DNA of 64,000 nucleotides from JALOAT01 sp041685115 (GCA_041685115.1 JAWLGK010000002.1:1-64000), one strand, 5' to 3'; positions 1-8,771 are shown, numbered from the stretch's first letter. Notes: generated by a model not told the origin, from the letters alone. Translations and numbers: made by a program.

Positions 1-99
<99 letters not shown>

Positions 100-117
100 A
101 GTCGTCTAGCCATACGC

Positions 118-146
118 GGGGGCGCAGTGTATACTGCGCCCCCTTT
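118..146 (+). terminator. Hairpin after tuf
   Basis: A near-perfect palindrome (GGGGGCGCAGT...ACTGCGCCCCC) is followed by only three T residues. It lies 19 bases after the tuf stop and could terminate or attenuate transcription before rpsJ. The short T run makes full termination uncertain. Its centre also contains TATACT, so a -10 role cannot be excluded. Confidence 0.55.
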
Positions 147-188
147 CGTATTGGTCTTCAGCTCTTTAGAAACGGGTAGGTTCAGAAA

Positions 189-503
189 ATGGCGACCAGT
201 CAACGTATTCGTATTCGCCTCAAGGCGTTCGATCATCGGCTCATCGACCAGTCCGCACGCGAGATCGTCGAGACCGCCAAGCGCACTGGTGCCCAGGTGA
301 AGGGCCCGATTCCGCTCCCCACCAAGCAGGAGCGTTTTACGGTGCTGGTTTCCCCCCACGCCGACAAGGATGCGCGCGATCAGTACGAGCTGCGCACCCA
401 CAAGCGTCTCATGGACATCGTCGATCCCACCGACAAGACCGTGGATGCGCTCATGAAGCTGGACCTTGCGGCCGGCGTCGACGTACAGATCAAGTTGAGC
501 TAA
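189..503 (+). CDS. rpsJ: 30S ribosomal protein S10 (NusE)
   Basis: This 104-residue protein (E. coli 103) begins MATSQRIRIRLKAFDHRLID, the classical S10 N-terminus. S10 sits in the head of the small subunit and, as NusE, pairs with NusB in antitermination and couples ribosomes to NusG. It is the first gene of the S10 operon here. The leader between the tuf hairpin and the start is only about 45 bases, much shorter than the E. coli S10 leader where L4 exerts autogenous control, so control at this site may differ. Confidence 0.97.
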   Translation: MATSQRIRIRLKAFDHRLIDQSAREIVETAKRTGAQVKGPIPLPTKQERFTVLVSPHADKDARDQYELRTHKRLMDIVDPTDKTVDALMKLDLAAGVDVQIKLS

Positions 504-566
504 CGAGACCTCGGTCTCCTAACAGTACCGGTCAATCGAAATCGGTGCGGTGAGAGGTTTATAACA

Positions 567-1205
567 ATGGCAATCGGACTCATCGGTCGCAAACGCGGTA
601 TGACCCGCGTTTTCACTGAAGATGGCGTCTCCATCCCGGTGACGGTCATCGAGATCGAACCTAACCGTGTCACCCAGGTGAAAACCTTGGAAACCGACGG
701 CTACCGCGCCGTGCAGGTGACGGTTGGTTCGCGTCGTGCTACCCGCGTCACCAAGGCCATGGCGGGCCACTTCGCCAAGGCCGGCGTCGAGGCGGGTCGC
801 GCCGTGTGCGAATTCCGCCTCGGCGAGGGCGAGGGCGAGAGCCTCGCCGCCGGAGCAGAAATCAAGGTAGACATCTTCGAGGCCGGCCAGAAGGTCGACG
901 TCGCAGGCACCACCATCGGCAAGGGTTTCCAGGGCCCCGTCAAGCGCCACAATTTCTCCACGCAGGACGCCACCCACGGTAACTCGGTATCGCATCGTGC
1001 ACCGGGCTCCATCGGTCAGCGCCAGTCGCCGGGTCGTGTGTTCAAAGGCAAGCGCATGGCTGGCCATATGGGTGCAGTTGCCCGCACCGCCCAGACGCTC
1101 GAACTCGTGCGTGTCGACGCGGAACGCAATCTGCTCCTGGTCAAAGGCGCAGTGCCGGGCCCCAAGGGCGCGGACGTCGTTGTGCGCCCTGCGATGAAGG
1201 CGTGA
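567..1205 (+). CDS. rplC: 50S ribosomal protein L3
   Basis: This 212-residue protein matches L3 over its length. It contains the central GNSVSHRAPGSIGQRQSPGR loop that reaches toward the peptidyl transferase centre and carries the glutamine methylated by PrmB. L3 is an early assembly protein of the large subunit. The ATG follows GAGAGG at suitable distance. It is the second gene of the S10 operon, 63 bases after rpsJ and 10 before rplD. Confidence 0.97.
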   Translation: MAIGLIGRKRGMTRVFTEDGVSIPVTVIEIEPNRVTQVKTLETDGYRAVQVTVGSRRATRVTKAMAGHFAKAGVEAGRAVCEFRLGEGEGESLAAGAEIKVDIFEAGQKVDVAGTTIGKGFQGPVKRHNFSTQDATHGNSVSHRAPGSIGQRQSPGRVFKGKRMAGHMGAVARTAQTLELVRVDAERNLLLVKGAVPGPKGADVVVRPAMKA

Positions 1206-1215
1206 GGAGCTGACC

Positions 1216-1839
1216 ATGCAACTGAATCTCGTTAATGCAAACGGCCAGGCCTCAACCGGTACGGTGGAGGTCTCCGAAAACACGTTTGGCGCTGCGTTCA
1301 ATGAAGCGCTGATCCATCAAGTCGTCACGGCCTATCTGGCTGGGGCCCGCCAGGGCACCCGCGCGCAGAAGACCCGCCAGGCCGTGCGCGGCGGCGGTGC
1401 CAAGCCGTGGCGCCAAAAGGGCACGGGCCGTGCCCGCGCCGGCAGCATCCGCAGCCCGCTGTGGCGTGGCGGCGGCAAGATCCATCCCTCCCTCGCCGAG
1501 GAAGTGTTCGCGCAGAAGGTCAACCGCAAGATGTACCGTGGTGCGCTGCGCTCCATTTTCGGTGAACTGGTGCGTCAGGAGCGTCTGTTGATCGTCGACC
1601 AGTTCGCGGTCGACACTCCCAAGACCAAGGCGCTCGTTGAGAAGCTCAAGGGCATGGGGCTCGACAACGTGCTGATTGTTTCCGATCAGGTGGATGACAA
1701 TCTGTTCCTGTCCGCCCGCAACCTCGCGCACGTCGAAGTGCTCGGTGCGCGTCAACTCGACCCCGTGAGTCTCGTCCGGTTCGAGAAGGTGCTGATTACG
1801 GTGCCCGCGGTGAAGCAGGTAGAGGAGATGCTGGCATGA
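1216..1839 (+). CDS. rplD: 50S ribosomal protein L4
   Basis: This 207-residue L4 has the basic extended loop (about residues 45-95, including RGGGAKPWRQKGTGRAR) that lines the polypeptide exit tunnel. In E. coli L4 also represses the S10 operon by binding its leader. GAGGAG precedes the ATG. The stop overlaps the rplW start by four bases (ATGA), indicating translational coupling. Confidence 0.97.
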   Translation: MQLNLVNANGQASTGTVEVSENTFGAAFNEALIHQVVTAYLAGARQGTRAQKTRQAVRGGGAKPWRQKGTGRARAGSIRSPLWRGGGKIHPSLAEEVFAQKVNRKMYRGALRSIFGELVRQERLLIVDQFAVDTPKTKALVEKLKGMGLDNVLIVSDQVDDNLFLSARNLAHVEVLGARQLDPVSLVRFEKVLITVPAVKQVEEMLA

Positions 1840-2132
1840 ATCAGGAACGCTTGATGCAGGTGCTGCTGGCGCCGCAGGTGTCCGAAAAGAGCACGACCGT
1901 GGGCGAGAAGCACAACCAATACGTGTTCCGCGTCGTCGCCGATGCGACCAAGCCTGAAATCAAGGCAGCGGTCGAGCAGTTGTTCAATGTGTCCGTCGAT
2001 GCGGTGCAGGTCGCCAACGTGAAGGGCAAGAACAAGCGCTTCGGCCAGCGTTTTGGCACCCGGAGCGATTGGAAGAAGGCCTACGTCACCGTCAAGACGG
2101 GCCAGGAAATCAATCTCGCTGGCGGCGAGTAA
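1836..2132 (+). CDS. rplW: 50S ribosomal protein L23
   Basis: This 98-residue protein begins MNQERLMQVLLAPQVSEKST and matches L23, which forms the rim of the exit tunnel and docks trigger factor and SRP. The start codon overlaps the rplD stop (ATGA). Length and order are typical. Confidence 0.97.
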   Translation: MNQERLMQVLLAPQVSEKSTTVGEKHNQYVFRVVADATKPEIKAAVEQLFNVSVDAVQVANVKGKNKRFGQRFGTRSDWKKAYVTVKTGQEINLAGGE

Positions 2133-2150
2133 GGGTCGAGGAACCGCAAG

Positions 2151-2978
2151 ATGGCACTCGTAAAGACAAAACCGACTTCGGCTGGCCGCCGCTTCGTGGT
2201 GAAGGTCACCAATCCTGACCTTCACAAGGGCGCCCCGTATGCACCTCTGCTGGAAAAGCAGTCGCGTAACGGCGGTCGCAATAACCAGGGTCGCATCACC
2301 ACCCGTCACCAGGGCGGTGGTCAGAAGCAGCACTATCGCCTCGTCGACTTCAAGCGCAACAAGGACGGCATTGCCGGCCGCGTCGAGCGTCTGGAGTATG
2401 ACCCGAATCGCACCGCGAACATCGCCCTTGTGCTGTACGCGGATGGTGAGCGTCGCTACATCATTGCCCCCGCGGGCGTGAAGGCCGGTGATGAGATTAT
2501 CTCGGGCGCCGGCGCACCGATTAAGCCGGGCAACGCCATGGCGCTGCGCAACATCCCGGTGGGTACCAACGTGCATTGCATTGAGCTGAAGCCTGGCAAG
2601 GGCGCGCAGCTTGCGCGCAGCGCGGGCAGCTCCGTGCAGTTGGTAGCCCGCGAAGGAGCCTATGCCACGGTGCGTCTGCGCTCCGGCGAAATGCGCAAGG
2701 TGCATGTGGACTGCAAGGCGACCATCGGTGAAGTGGGCAATTCCGAGCACAGCCTGCACAAGTTCGGCAAGGCTGGCGCCAAGCGCCACGTTGGTATTCG
2801 TCCGACGGTCCGCGGTATTGCCATGAACCCGGTCGACCACCCGCACGGTGGTGGTGAAGGCCGCACCAAGGGCGGTCGTCATCCGGTGAGTCCGTGGGGC
2901 ACGCCGACCAAGGGTTACAAGACCCGCAAGAACAAGCGCACGCAGAGCATGATCGTGCGCCGTCGTAACAGCAAGTAG
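2151..2978 (+). CDS. rplB: 50S ribosomal protein L2
   Basis: This 275-residue protein carries the nearly invariant L2 segment MNPVDHPHGGGEGRTKGG near residues 224-241, including the histidine next to the peptidyl transferase centre. L2 is needed for subunit association and tRNA binding. It lies between rplW and rpsS with an 18-base gap on each side. Confidence 0.98.
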   Translation: MALVKTKPTSAGRRFVVKVTNPDLHKGAPYAPLLEKQSRNGGRNNQGRITTRHQGGGQKQHYRLVDFKRNKDGIAGRVERLEYDPNRTANIALVLYADGERRYIIAPAGVKAGDEIISGAGAPIKPGNAMALRNIPVGTNVHCIELKPGKGAQLARSAGSSVQLVAREGAYATVRLRSGEMRKVHVDCKATIGEVGNSEHSLHKFGKAGAKRHVGIRPTVRGIAMNPVDHPHGGGEGRTKGGRHPVSPWGTPTKGYKTRKNKRTQSMIVRRRNSK

Positions 2979-2995
2979 TTAGAGGGCTAGAACAG

Positions 2996-3277
2996 ATGCC
3001 GCGCTCTATTAAGAAAGGCCCGTTCGTCGACCACCACCTGGCCGCGAAGGTCGCTGAAGCTGTCGCGACGAACAACCGGCGCCCGATCAAGACCTGGTCC
3101 CGTCGTTCGATGGTCCTCCCTGACATGATCGGCCTGACCATCGCCGTCCACAACGGCAAGGCGCATGTGCCGGTGCTCGTCACCGAGAACATGATTGGCC
3201 ACAAGCTCGGCGAGTTTGCGCCGACCCGCACGTATCGTGGACATGCGGCCGACAAGAAAGCCGCCGGGAAGAGGTAA
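2996..3277 (+). CDS. rpsS: 30S ribosomal protein S19
   Basis: This 93-residue protein starts MPRSIKKGPFVDHHL, the S19 signature, and keeps the GHKLGEFAPTRTYRGH segment. S19 binds S13 in the head of the 30S subunit near the A-site finger. It is in the normal S10-operon position, with rplV starting six bases after its stop. Confidence 0.97.
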   Translation: MPRSIKKGPFVDHHLAAKVAEAVATNNRRPIKTWSRRSMVLPDMIGLTIAVHNGKAHVPVLVTENMIGHKLGEFAPTRTYRGHAADKKAAGKR

Positions 3278-3283
3278 TTAGCG

Positions 3284-3616
3284 ATGGAAACAGCCGCTAA
3301 GTTGAAGTTCGCAAAGATTTCGCCGCAGAAATGCCGTCTGGTGGCCGATCAGGTCCGTGGGATGGCCGTGGAAAAGGCCCTGCAGCTTCTGGCCTTCAGC
3401 CCGAAGAAGGGCTCCGATCTGGTCAAGAAGGTACTTGAGTCCGCTATCGCGAACGCGGAGCACAATGACGGCGCCGACATCGATGAGCTCAAAGTCAAGA
3501 GCATCATGGTGGACGAGGGTCCCGTGATGAAGCGTGTTCACGCACGCGCCAAGGGTCGCGCCAACCGCATTACGAAGCGGACGAGCCACATCACTGTGGT
3601 CGTCGCGGAAAAGTGA
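3284..3616 (+). CDS. rplV: 50S ribosomal protein L22
   Basis: This 110-residue L22 keeps SPQKCRLVADQVRG at the N-terminus and the tunnel beta-hairpin with KRVHARAKGRANRI near residues 83-97. That hairpin contacts the nascent chain and is a site of macrolide resistance changes. It sits directly between rpsS and rpsC. Confidence 0.97.
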   Translation: METAAKLKFAKISPQKCRLVADQVRGMAVEKALQLLAFSPKKGSDLVKKVLESAIANAEHNDGADIDELKVKSIMVDEGPVMKRVHARAKGRANRITKRTSHITVVVAEK

Positions 3617-3629
3617 TGGAGAAGCTGTA

Positions 3630-4307
3630 ATGGGTCATAAAGTCAATCCTACCGGTATTCGCCTGGGCATCACCAAGGACTGGACGTCCAAGTGGTTTGC
3701 CAACAGCAAGAACTATCCGGAGTTTCTCCGTACCGACCTGAAGGTGCGCGACTTCCTGCAAAAGAAATTGGCGCAGGCGTCCGTGAGCCGCATCCAGATC
3801 GAGCGTCCCGCGCGCAATGCGCGCATCACCATCCACTCGGCGCGTCCGGGTCTGGTGATCGGCAAGAAGGGCGAGGACATCGAGAAGCTTCGTCGCGAAG
3901 TCTCCGACATGATGAGTGTGCCCGTGCACATCAACATCGAAGAGGTTCGCAAGCCTGAGCTGGACGCCACCTTGGTGGCCCAGAGCATCGCCCAGCAGCT
4001 CGAGAAGCGCATCATGTTCCGCCGCGCCATGAAGCGCGCTGTGGGCAACTCCATGCGCCTCGGTGCACAGGGCATCAAGATCAATGTGGCAGGCCGCTTG
4101 AACGGCGCCGAGATCGCCCGCAGCGAATGGTACCGCGAGGGACGTGTGCCCCTGCACACCCTGCGTGCGGACATCGACTACGGCTTTGCGGAGGCTGTGA
4201 CCACGTACGGCGTGATCGGCATCAAGGTGTGGATCTTCAAGGGTGAGGTGTTCGGCTACGGTGAGCAGCCGGTCGAAGCCGAGCCCAAGAAGGCCGCTGC
4301 CAAGTAG
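3630..4307 (+). CDS. rpsC: 30S ribosomal protein S3
   Basis: This 225-residue protein starts MGHKVNPTGIRLGI. It contains a KH domain with the GxxG loop (GLVIGKKGEDIEKLR, about residues 73-87) and the C-terminal S3 domain. S3 lines the mRNA entry tunnel and contributes to ribosomal helicase activity. The frame is open further upstream into rplV, but the ATG at 3630 gives the conserved N-terminus. The tail (EAEPKKAAAK) is basic and Ala/Lys-rich. Confidence 0.97.
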   Translation: MGHKVNPTGIRLGITKDWTSKWFANSKNYPEFLRTDLKVRDFLQKKLAQASVSRIQIERPARNARITIHSARPGLVIGKKGEDIEKLRREVSDMMSVPVHINIEEVRKPELDATLVAQSIAQQLEKRIMFRRAMKRAVGNSMRLGAQGIKINVAGRLNGAEIARSEWYREGRVPLHTLRADIDYGFAEAVTTYGVIGIKVWIFKGEVFGYGEQPVEAEPKKAAAK

Positions 4308-4319
4308 GAGTAGGACATC

Positions 4320-4733
4320 ATGTTGCAGCCTAAGCGAACGAAATTCCGTAAGCAGCACAAGGGCCGTAACCGCGGCCTGGCCCAGCGGGGCAACGAGGTC
4401 AGCTTTGGTGAGTACGGCCTGAAATCGGTGGACCGTGGCCAGATCACCGCGCGCCAGATTGAAGCAGCGCGCCGTGCCATGACCCGCCACGTGAAGCGCG
4501 GTGGCCGAATCTGGATCCGCATTTTCCCGGACAAGCCGATCACCCAGAAGCCCCTCGAAGTACGTATGGGTAACGGCAAGGGCAACGTCGAGTACTGGGT
4601 GGCCCAGATCCAACCCGGTCGCATGTTGTACGAGATGGAAGGTGTGAGCGAGGAAATCGCCCGTGAGGCCTTCCGTCTGGCGGCCGCCAAACTGCCGGTC
4701 AAGACCACTTTCGTAACCCGGACGGTCCTGTGA
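4320..4733 (+). CDS. rplP: 50S ribosomal protein L16
   Basis: This 137-residue protein starts MLQPKRTKFRKQHKGRNRG. L16 is a late-assembly protein that positions the A-site tRNA. It keeps the GRIWIRIFPDKPIT segment. The TGA stop overlaps the rpmC start by one base (TGATG). Confidence 0.97.
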   Translation: MLQPKRTKFRKQHKGRNRGLAQRGNEVSFGEYGLKSVDRGQITARQIEAARRAMTRHVKRGGRIWIRIFPDKPITQKPLEVRMGNGKGNVEYWVAQIQPGRMLYEMEGVSEEIAREAFRLAAAKLPVKTTFVTRTVL

Positions 4734-4924
4734 TGAAAGCCAAAGACATCCGACAGAAGAACGTTCAGGAGCTCGAGCAGGAGCTCATCGGCCTGCGCCG
4801 CGAGCAGTTCAACCTGCGCATGCAGAAGGGCACCGGGCAGCTTTCCCAGTCGCACCGCATTCAGCTCGTGCGCAAGGACATCGCCCGCATCAAGACGGTT
4901 CTGAACGAGAAGGCAGGTAGCTGA
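4733..4924 (+). CDS. rpmC: 50S ribosomal protein L29
   Basis: This is a 63-residue two-helix protein (MKAKDIRQKNVQELEQELIG). The ATG at 4733 is preferred over the in-frame GTG one codon upstream because it overlaps the rplP stop (TGATG) and gives the usual length. L29 lies beside L23 at the tunnel exit. It contains the typical LRREQFNLRMQKGTGQL core. Confidence 0.95.
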   Translation: MKAKDIRQKNVQELEQELIGLRREQFNLRMQKGTGQLSQSHRIQLVRKDIARIKTVLNEKAGS

Positions 4925-4926
4925 GC

Positions 4927-5187
4927 ATGAGCGAACAAGCCAAGAACGCGCGTACAGTGGTTGGCCGCGTGGTCAGCAACAAGATGGACAAGACCATCAC
5001 CGTGCTCGTTGAGCGCCAGGTGAAGCACCCGATCTACGGCAAGTACGTCCGTCGCTCGACCAAGCTGCATGCTCACGACGAGGCCAACGCCTGCCAGGAA
5101 GGTGATCTGGTGGCCATCGCCGAAGGCCGTCCGCTTTCCAAAACCAAGGCTTGGAGCCTGGTGGAAATCGTAGAACGCGCGAAGTAA
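4927..5187 (+). CDS. rpsQ: 30S ribosomal protein S17
   Basis: This 86-residue OB-fold protein contains GRVVSNKMDKTITVLVER and KLHAHDE, both conserved in S17. It binds 16S rRNA early in 30S assembly. It is the last gene of the S10 operon, and a 138-base gap with a promoter follows before rplN. Confidence 0.97.
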   Translation: MSEQAKNARTVVGRVVSNKMDKTITVLVERQVKHPIYGKYVRRSTKLHAHDEANACQEGDLVAIAEGRPLSKTKAWSLVEIVERAK

Positions 5188-5240
5188 TCGCCGGTTTCCG
5201 GCGCAAAACAAAACATTCAGGGGACCGGCCCAAAAAAGGT

Positions 5241-5268
5241 TTGGGCTGCGCCTCGTTGGTGCTATACT
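5241..5268 (+). promoter_or_regulatory. Predicted spc operon promoter
   Basis: TTGGGC, 16 bases, then TATACT, followed by a GC-rich discriminator, lies 58 bases before rplN in the only sizeable gap inside the S10-spc cluster. In E. coli the spc promoter is at the same place, between rpsQ and rplN. A small hairpin (GCCCAAA...TTTGGGC, 5228-5246) overlaps the -35 box. Confidence 0.7.
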
Positions 5269-5325
5269 CGCGCGCCTTTGCCGGGGTAAGCACCGCCGGT
5301 ATAAAGAAAGAGTGCGGAGACAGCC

Positions 5326-5694
5326 ATGATTCAGATGGAAACCAAACTGGACGTCGCCGATAACAGCGGCGCCCGTGTCGTCCAGTGCATTAAGGTATTG
5401 GGCGGTTCCCATCGCCGTTACGCCAACGTGGGCGACGTCATCAAGGTAAGCGTCAAAGAGGCGATCCCGCGCGGCAAGGTCAAGAAGGGCGAGGTTTACA
5501 ACGCCGTCGTGGTACGTACCGCGAAGGGCGTGCGCCGTCCGGATGGTTCCATCATCCGGTTCGACGGCAATGCGGCGGTGCTGTTGAATAATCAGCTTCA
5601 GCCGATCGGAACCCGTATCTTTGGGCCGGTGACCCGCGAACTGCGTACCGAGCAGTTCATGAAGATCATCTCCCTGGCGCCGGAAGTGCTCTGA
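5326..5694 (+). CDS. rplN: 50S ribosomal protein L14
   Basis: This 122-residue protein (E. coli 123) begins MIQMETKLDVADNSGARVVQ and retains GQ-type L14 motifs including GSHRRYANVGDVI. L14 forms an intersubunit bridge and is the docking site of the silencing factor RsfS. It is the first gene of the spc operon. Confidence 0.97.
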   Translation: MIQMETKLDVADNSGARVVQCIKVLGGSHRRYANVGDVIKVSVKEAIPRGKVKKGEVYNAVVVRTAKGVRRPDGSIIRFDGNAAVLLNNQLQPIGTRIFGPVTRELRTEQFMKIISLAPEVL

Positions 5695-5715
5695 GACAGG
5701 GCCGAGGGTAAGAAG

Positions 5716-6033
5716 ATGAACAAGATTCGTAAAGGCGACGAAATCATCGTTATCGCCGGCAAGGACAAGGGCAAGCGCGGTACCGTGGTGCGCATGTTGG
5801 AGAACGATCGCTTGATCGTCGAGAACATCAACATGGTCAAGAAGCACCAAAAGCCCAACCCGGTTCTTGGGGTGGCAGGCGGTATTGTCGAGAAGGAGGC
5901 ATCCGTGCACGTGTCGAATGTCGCGATTTTCAATCGCGCCACGGGCAAGGGTGATCGCGTGGGTTTCCGGGTTCTCGAAGACGGCCGCAAGGTGCGCTTC
6001 TTCAAGTCGAACCAAGAAGTGATTGACGCGTAA
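5716..6033 (+). CDS. rplX: 50S ribosomal protein L24
   Basis: This 105-residue protein has an N-terminal KOW motif (KGDEIIVIAGKDKGKRGTV). L24 nucleates 50S assembly at the 5' end of 23S rRNA. It follows rplN by 21 bases, with an AGGGTAAG ribosome-binding region. Confidence 0.97.
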   Translation: MNKIRKGDEIIVIAGKDKGKRGTVVRMLENDRLIVENINMVKKHQKPNPVLGVAGGIVEKEASVHVSNVAIFNRATGKGDRVGFRVLEDGRKVRFFKSNQEVIDA

Positions 6034-6048
6034 GCGGCGGGTTTGAAC

Positions 6049-6588
6049 ATGTCCAGAATGCAAGATTATTATCGTGACGTGGTGGTGGCCAAACTCCTCA
6101 AGGAGTTCGGCTACGAAAATGTCATGCAGGTGCCGCGCATCACCAAGATCACGCTCAACATGGGCGTCGGTGAGGCTGTATCGGACAAGAAGGTGCTGGA
6201 TCACGCCACTGCGGATATGAAGGCTATTGCCGGCCAGAAGCCTGTGGTCACCCATGCCCGCAAGTCCATCGCCGGCTTCAAGATCCGTGAGGAATGGCCG
6301 ATCGGCTGCAAGGTGACCTTGCGCCGTGAGCGCATGTTCGAGTTCCTGGACCGCCTCATCAGCATCGCGATTCCGCGTATCCGCGACTTCCGCGGCCTGA
6401 ATCCGCGTTCCTTCGACGGTCGTGGCAACTACAGCATGGGCGTGCGCGAGCAGATCATTTTCCCGGAAATCAACTACGACAAGGTTGATCAGCTGCGGGG
6501 CATGGATATTACGATCAGTACCACGGCACGGACTGACGAAGAAGGTCGTGCACTTCTGCGTGCCTTCAATTTCCCGCTGCGCGGGTGA
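6049..6588 (+). CDS. rplE: 50S ribosomal protein L5
   Basis: This protein is 179 residues, exactly the E. coli length, when started at the ATG at 6049 (MSRMQDYYRDVVV). An in-frame TTG six bases earlier is less likely. L5 binds 5S rRNA and contacts the P-site tRNA. It retains KITLNMGVGEA and the C-terminal RALLRAFNFPLR. Confidence 0.96.
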   Translation: MSRMQDYYRDVVVAKLLKEFGYENVMQVPRITKITLNMGVGEAVSDKKVLDHATADMKAIAGQKPVVTHARKSIAGFKIREEWPIGCKVTLRRERMFEFLDRLISIAIPRIRDFRGLNPRSFDGRGNYSMGVREQIIFPEINYDKVDQLRGMDITISTTARTDEEGRALLRAFNFPLRG

Positions 6589-6596
6589 GGTGAGAC

Positions 6597-6902
6597 ATGG
6601 CCAAGACGTCGATGATTAACCGCGAGATCAAGCGCAAGAAGCTGGCGGCCAAGTACGCGGCCAAGCGCGAAGAACTCAAGGCCAAGATCAGCAACCCCAA
6701 TATCGGCATGGAAGAGAAGGACGCAGCAGTTGCAGCGCTCCAGAAGCTTCCGCGCGACTCGAGCAAGACCCGTCAGCGCAATCGCTGCAGCCTGACCGGC
6801 CGTCCCCACGGCGTTTACCGCAAGTTCGGCCTGGGTCGCAATAAGCTCCGCGAAGCAACCATGCGGGGCGAAGTTCCTGGTCTGCGCAAGGCCAGTTGGT
6901 AA
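6597..6902 (+). CDS. rpsN: 30S ribosomal protein S14, zinc-free form
   Basis: This is the long 101-residue form of S14 without the CxxC zinc ribbon, normal for gammaproteobacteria. The C-terminal core NRCSLTGRPHGVYRKFGLGR is conserved. S14 helps assemble the 30S head and sits near the decoding region. It lies nine bases after rplE. Confidence 0.97.
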   Translation: MAKTSMINREIKRKKLAAKYAAKREELKAKISNPNIGMEEKDAAVAALQKLPRDSSKTRQRNRCSLTGRPHGVYRKFGLGRNKLREATMRGEVPGLRKASW

Positions 6903-6943
6903 GACGCCGGACCTGATACGTCCGGCATTTCGGAGTTAACCGC

Positions 6944-7339
6944 ATGAGCATGACTGATCCTATCGCAGATATGCTGACCCGCATCCGTAACGGTTTGGGC
7001 GCGGCAAAGGCGGAGGTAAAGATGCCTTCGTCCAAGCTGAAGAAGGCTATCGCCCAGGTCCTGAAGGATGAAGGTTACATCAGCGACTTTTCTGTAAAGG
7101 ATATCGATGGCAAGCCGGTTCTTGGGATTTCGCTCAAGTACTACGAAGGCAAGCCCGTTATCGATCGCATCGATCGCGTAAGCCGACCCGGCCTGCGTGT
7201 GTACAAGGGCAAAGACGAGTTGCCGAAGGTGCTGGGCGGCCTGGGTGTCGCCATCGTGTCCACCTCGGCTGGTGTGATGACCGACCGCGCGGCCCGCAAG
7301 GCCGGACACGGCGGCGAAGTCATCTGTTTCGTGGCTTAA
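6944..7339 (+). CDS. rpsH: 30S ribosomal protein S8
   Basis: This 131-residue protein starts MSMTDPIADMLTRIRNG. It keeps the C-terminal STSAGVMTDRAAR motif that binds 16S rRNA helix 21. In E. coli S8 represses the spc operon by binding mRNA near rplE; conservation of that site was not tested here. The 41-base gap before it is the largest between rplN and rpmD. Confidence 0.97.
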   Translation: MSMTDPIADMLTRIRNGLGAAKAEVKMPSSKLKKAIAQVLKDEGYISDFSVKDIDGKPVLGISLKYYEGKPVIDRIDRVSRPGLRVYKGKDELPKVLGGLGVAIVSTSAGVMTDRAARKAGHGGEVICFVA

Positions 7340-7352
7340 AGGAGGGTTCGAC

Positions 7353-7883
7353 ATGGCTCGTGTATCGAATCCGATCTCCATCCCCGCTGGCGTGACCGTC
7401 ACTGTGAACGGGCAGAACATTTCGGCCAAGGGGCCGAAGGGCGCGATGGAATATGCCGTCAACGGCAAGGTAAAGATCAATCAGGAAGGCTCGGAGCTGC
7501 GGTTCACCGAGCAGGATGGGCACGACAAGGCCATCGCGCTGGTCGGTACCACCCGTGCGCAGGTGGCAAACGTGCTGCGTGGCGTCTCCGCCGGCTTCGA
7601 GAGGAAACTGGAGCTGGTCGGCGTGGGTTACAGGGCGCAGACCCAGGGTAAAGTGCTGAACTTGGCCCTTGGTTTCTCCCATCCTGTCAACTACGCGATC
7701 CCGACGGGCATCACCATCGAGACGCCGACCCAGACCGAGATTCTGGTCAAGGGTATCGACAAGCAGCTCGTTGGTCAGGTGGCCGCGGAAATCCGTCAGT
7801 ACCGTCCGCCCGAGCCCTACAAGGGCAAGGGTGTCAAGTATTCGGATGAGGTCATCATCCGCAAAGAAGCCAAAAAGAAGTAG
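7353..7883 (+). CDS. rplF: 50S ribosomal protein L6
   Basis: This 176-residue protein consists of two repeated L6 folds. Its C-terminal block QVAAEIRQYRPPEPYKGKG is highly conserved. L6 sits near the sarcin-ricin loop and the GTPase centre. AAGGAGG lies just upstream of the ATG, a strong ribosome-binding site. Confidence 0.97.
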   Translation: MARVSNPISIPAGVTVTVNGQNISAKGPKGAMEYAVNGKVKINQEGSELRFTEQDGHDKAIALVGTTRAQVANVLRGVSAGFERKLELVGVGYRAQTQGKVLNLALGFSHPVNYAIPTGITIETPTQTEILVKGIDKQLVGQVAAEIRQYRPPEPYKGKGVKYSDEVIIRKEAKKK

Positions 7884-7893
7884 GGTCTAGGCG

Positions 7894-8250
7894 ATGGAAA
7901 ACAAGAAAGCGTCTCGTATTCGGCGCGCGACTCGTTCCCGCGCCAAGATCCGCGAACTGGGGGAGTACCGTCTGACGGTGCACCGCACTCCGCGCCATAT
8001 CTACGCGCAGGTGATCGCGCCCAACGGTTCCCAGGTGGTCGCAGCCGCCTCGACAGTCCAGGCCGAGATGAAGTCCGGCCTGAAGTACTGCGGCAACATC
8101 GACGCCGCCACGGCGGTAGGCAAGGCCATTGCCGAAAAGGCGAAGGCTGCGGGTGTTACCAAGGTTGCCTTCGATCGTTCCGGCTTCAAGTATCACGGTC
8201 GTGTGAAGGCTCTGGCGGATGCCGCCCGGCAGAACGGCCTCGACTTCTAA
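7894..8250 (+). CDS. rplR: 50S ribosomal protein L18
   Basis: This 118-residue protein ends with AFDRSGFKYHGRVKALADAARQNGLDF-type sequence, diagnostic for L18. It has the very basic N-terminus (ASRIRRATRSRAKI) that binds 5S rRNA. It is ten bases after rplF. Confidence 0.97.
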   Translation: MENKKASRIRRATRSRAKIRELGEYRLTVHRTPRHIYAQVIAPNGSQVVAAASTVQAEMKSGLKYCGNIDAATAVGKAIAEKAKAAGVTKVAFDRSGFKYHGRVKALADAARQNGLDF

Positions 8251-8259
8251 GGGTTAAAC

Positions 8260-8766
8260 ATGGCTGGATTTGACATTGCTCCCAACACTGACGGCTTGAA
8301 CGAGAAGCTCATCGCCGTCAATCGTGTTTCCAAGACGGTCAAGGGCGGCCGCCAGTTCGGTTTTTCCGCACTGACGGTGGTCGGCGACGGTCAGGGCCGT
8401 GTGGGCTTCGGGCTCGGTAAGGCGCGTGAAGTGCCTGCCGCCATCGCCAAGGCGATGGAGAAGGCGCGCAAGAACATGCGTAAGGTCAATATCGTGGGCG
8501 GCACGCTGCAGCACCCGATCATGGCGTCGCACGGCGCCGCCAAGGTGTACATGCAGCCGGCTTCGGAAGGTACCGGTATCATCGCCGGCGGCGCCATGCG
8601 CGCTGTTCTCGAAGTAGCAGGCGTCCACAACGTGCTTGCCAAGTGTATCGGCAGCAGCAACGCCGTGAACGTGGTTCAGGCGACCATGCGGGGCCTCGAC
8701 GATATGGTCAGCCCCGAGGCCATTGCTGCAAAACGCGGCAAGACCGTCAAAGAAATCATGGAATAA
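8260..8766 (+). CDS. rpsE: 30S ribosomal protein S5
   Basis: This 168-residue protein has the N-terminal dsRNA-binding-like domain (GRQFGFSALTVVGDGQGRVG) and the C-terminal S5 domain. S5 lies at the mRNA entry site and affects decoding accuracy. Spacing to rplR and rpmD is under ten bases. Confidence 0.97.
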   Translation: MAGFDIAPNTDGLNEKLIAVNRVSKTVKGGRQFGFSALTVVGDGQGRVGFGLGKAREVPAAIAKAMEKARKNMRKVNIVGGTLQHPIMASHGAAKVYMQPASEGTGIIAGGAMRAVLEVAGVHNVLAKCIGSSNAVNVVQATMRGLDDMVSPEAIAAKRGKTVKEIME

Positions 8767-8771
8767 CGACC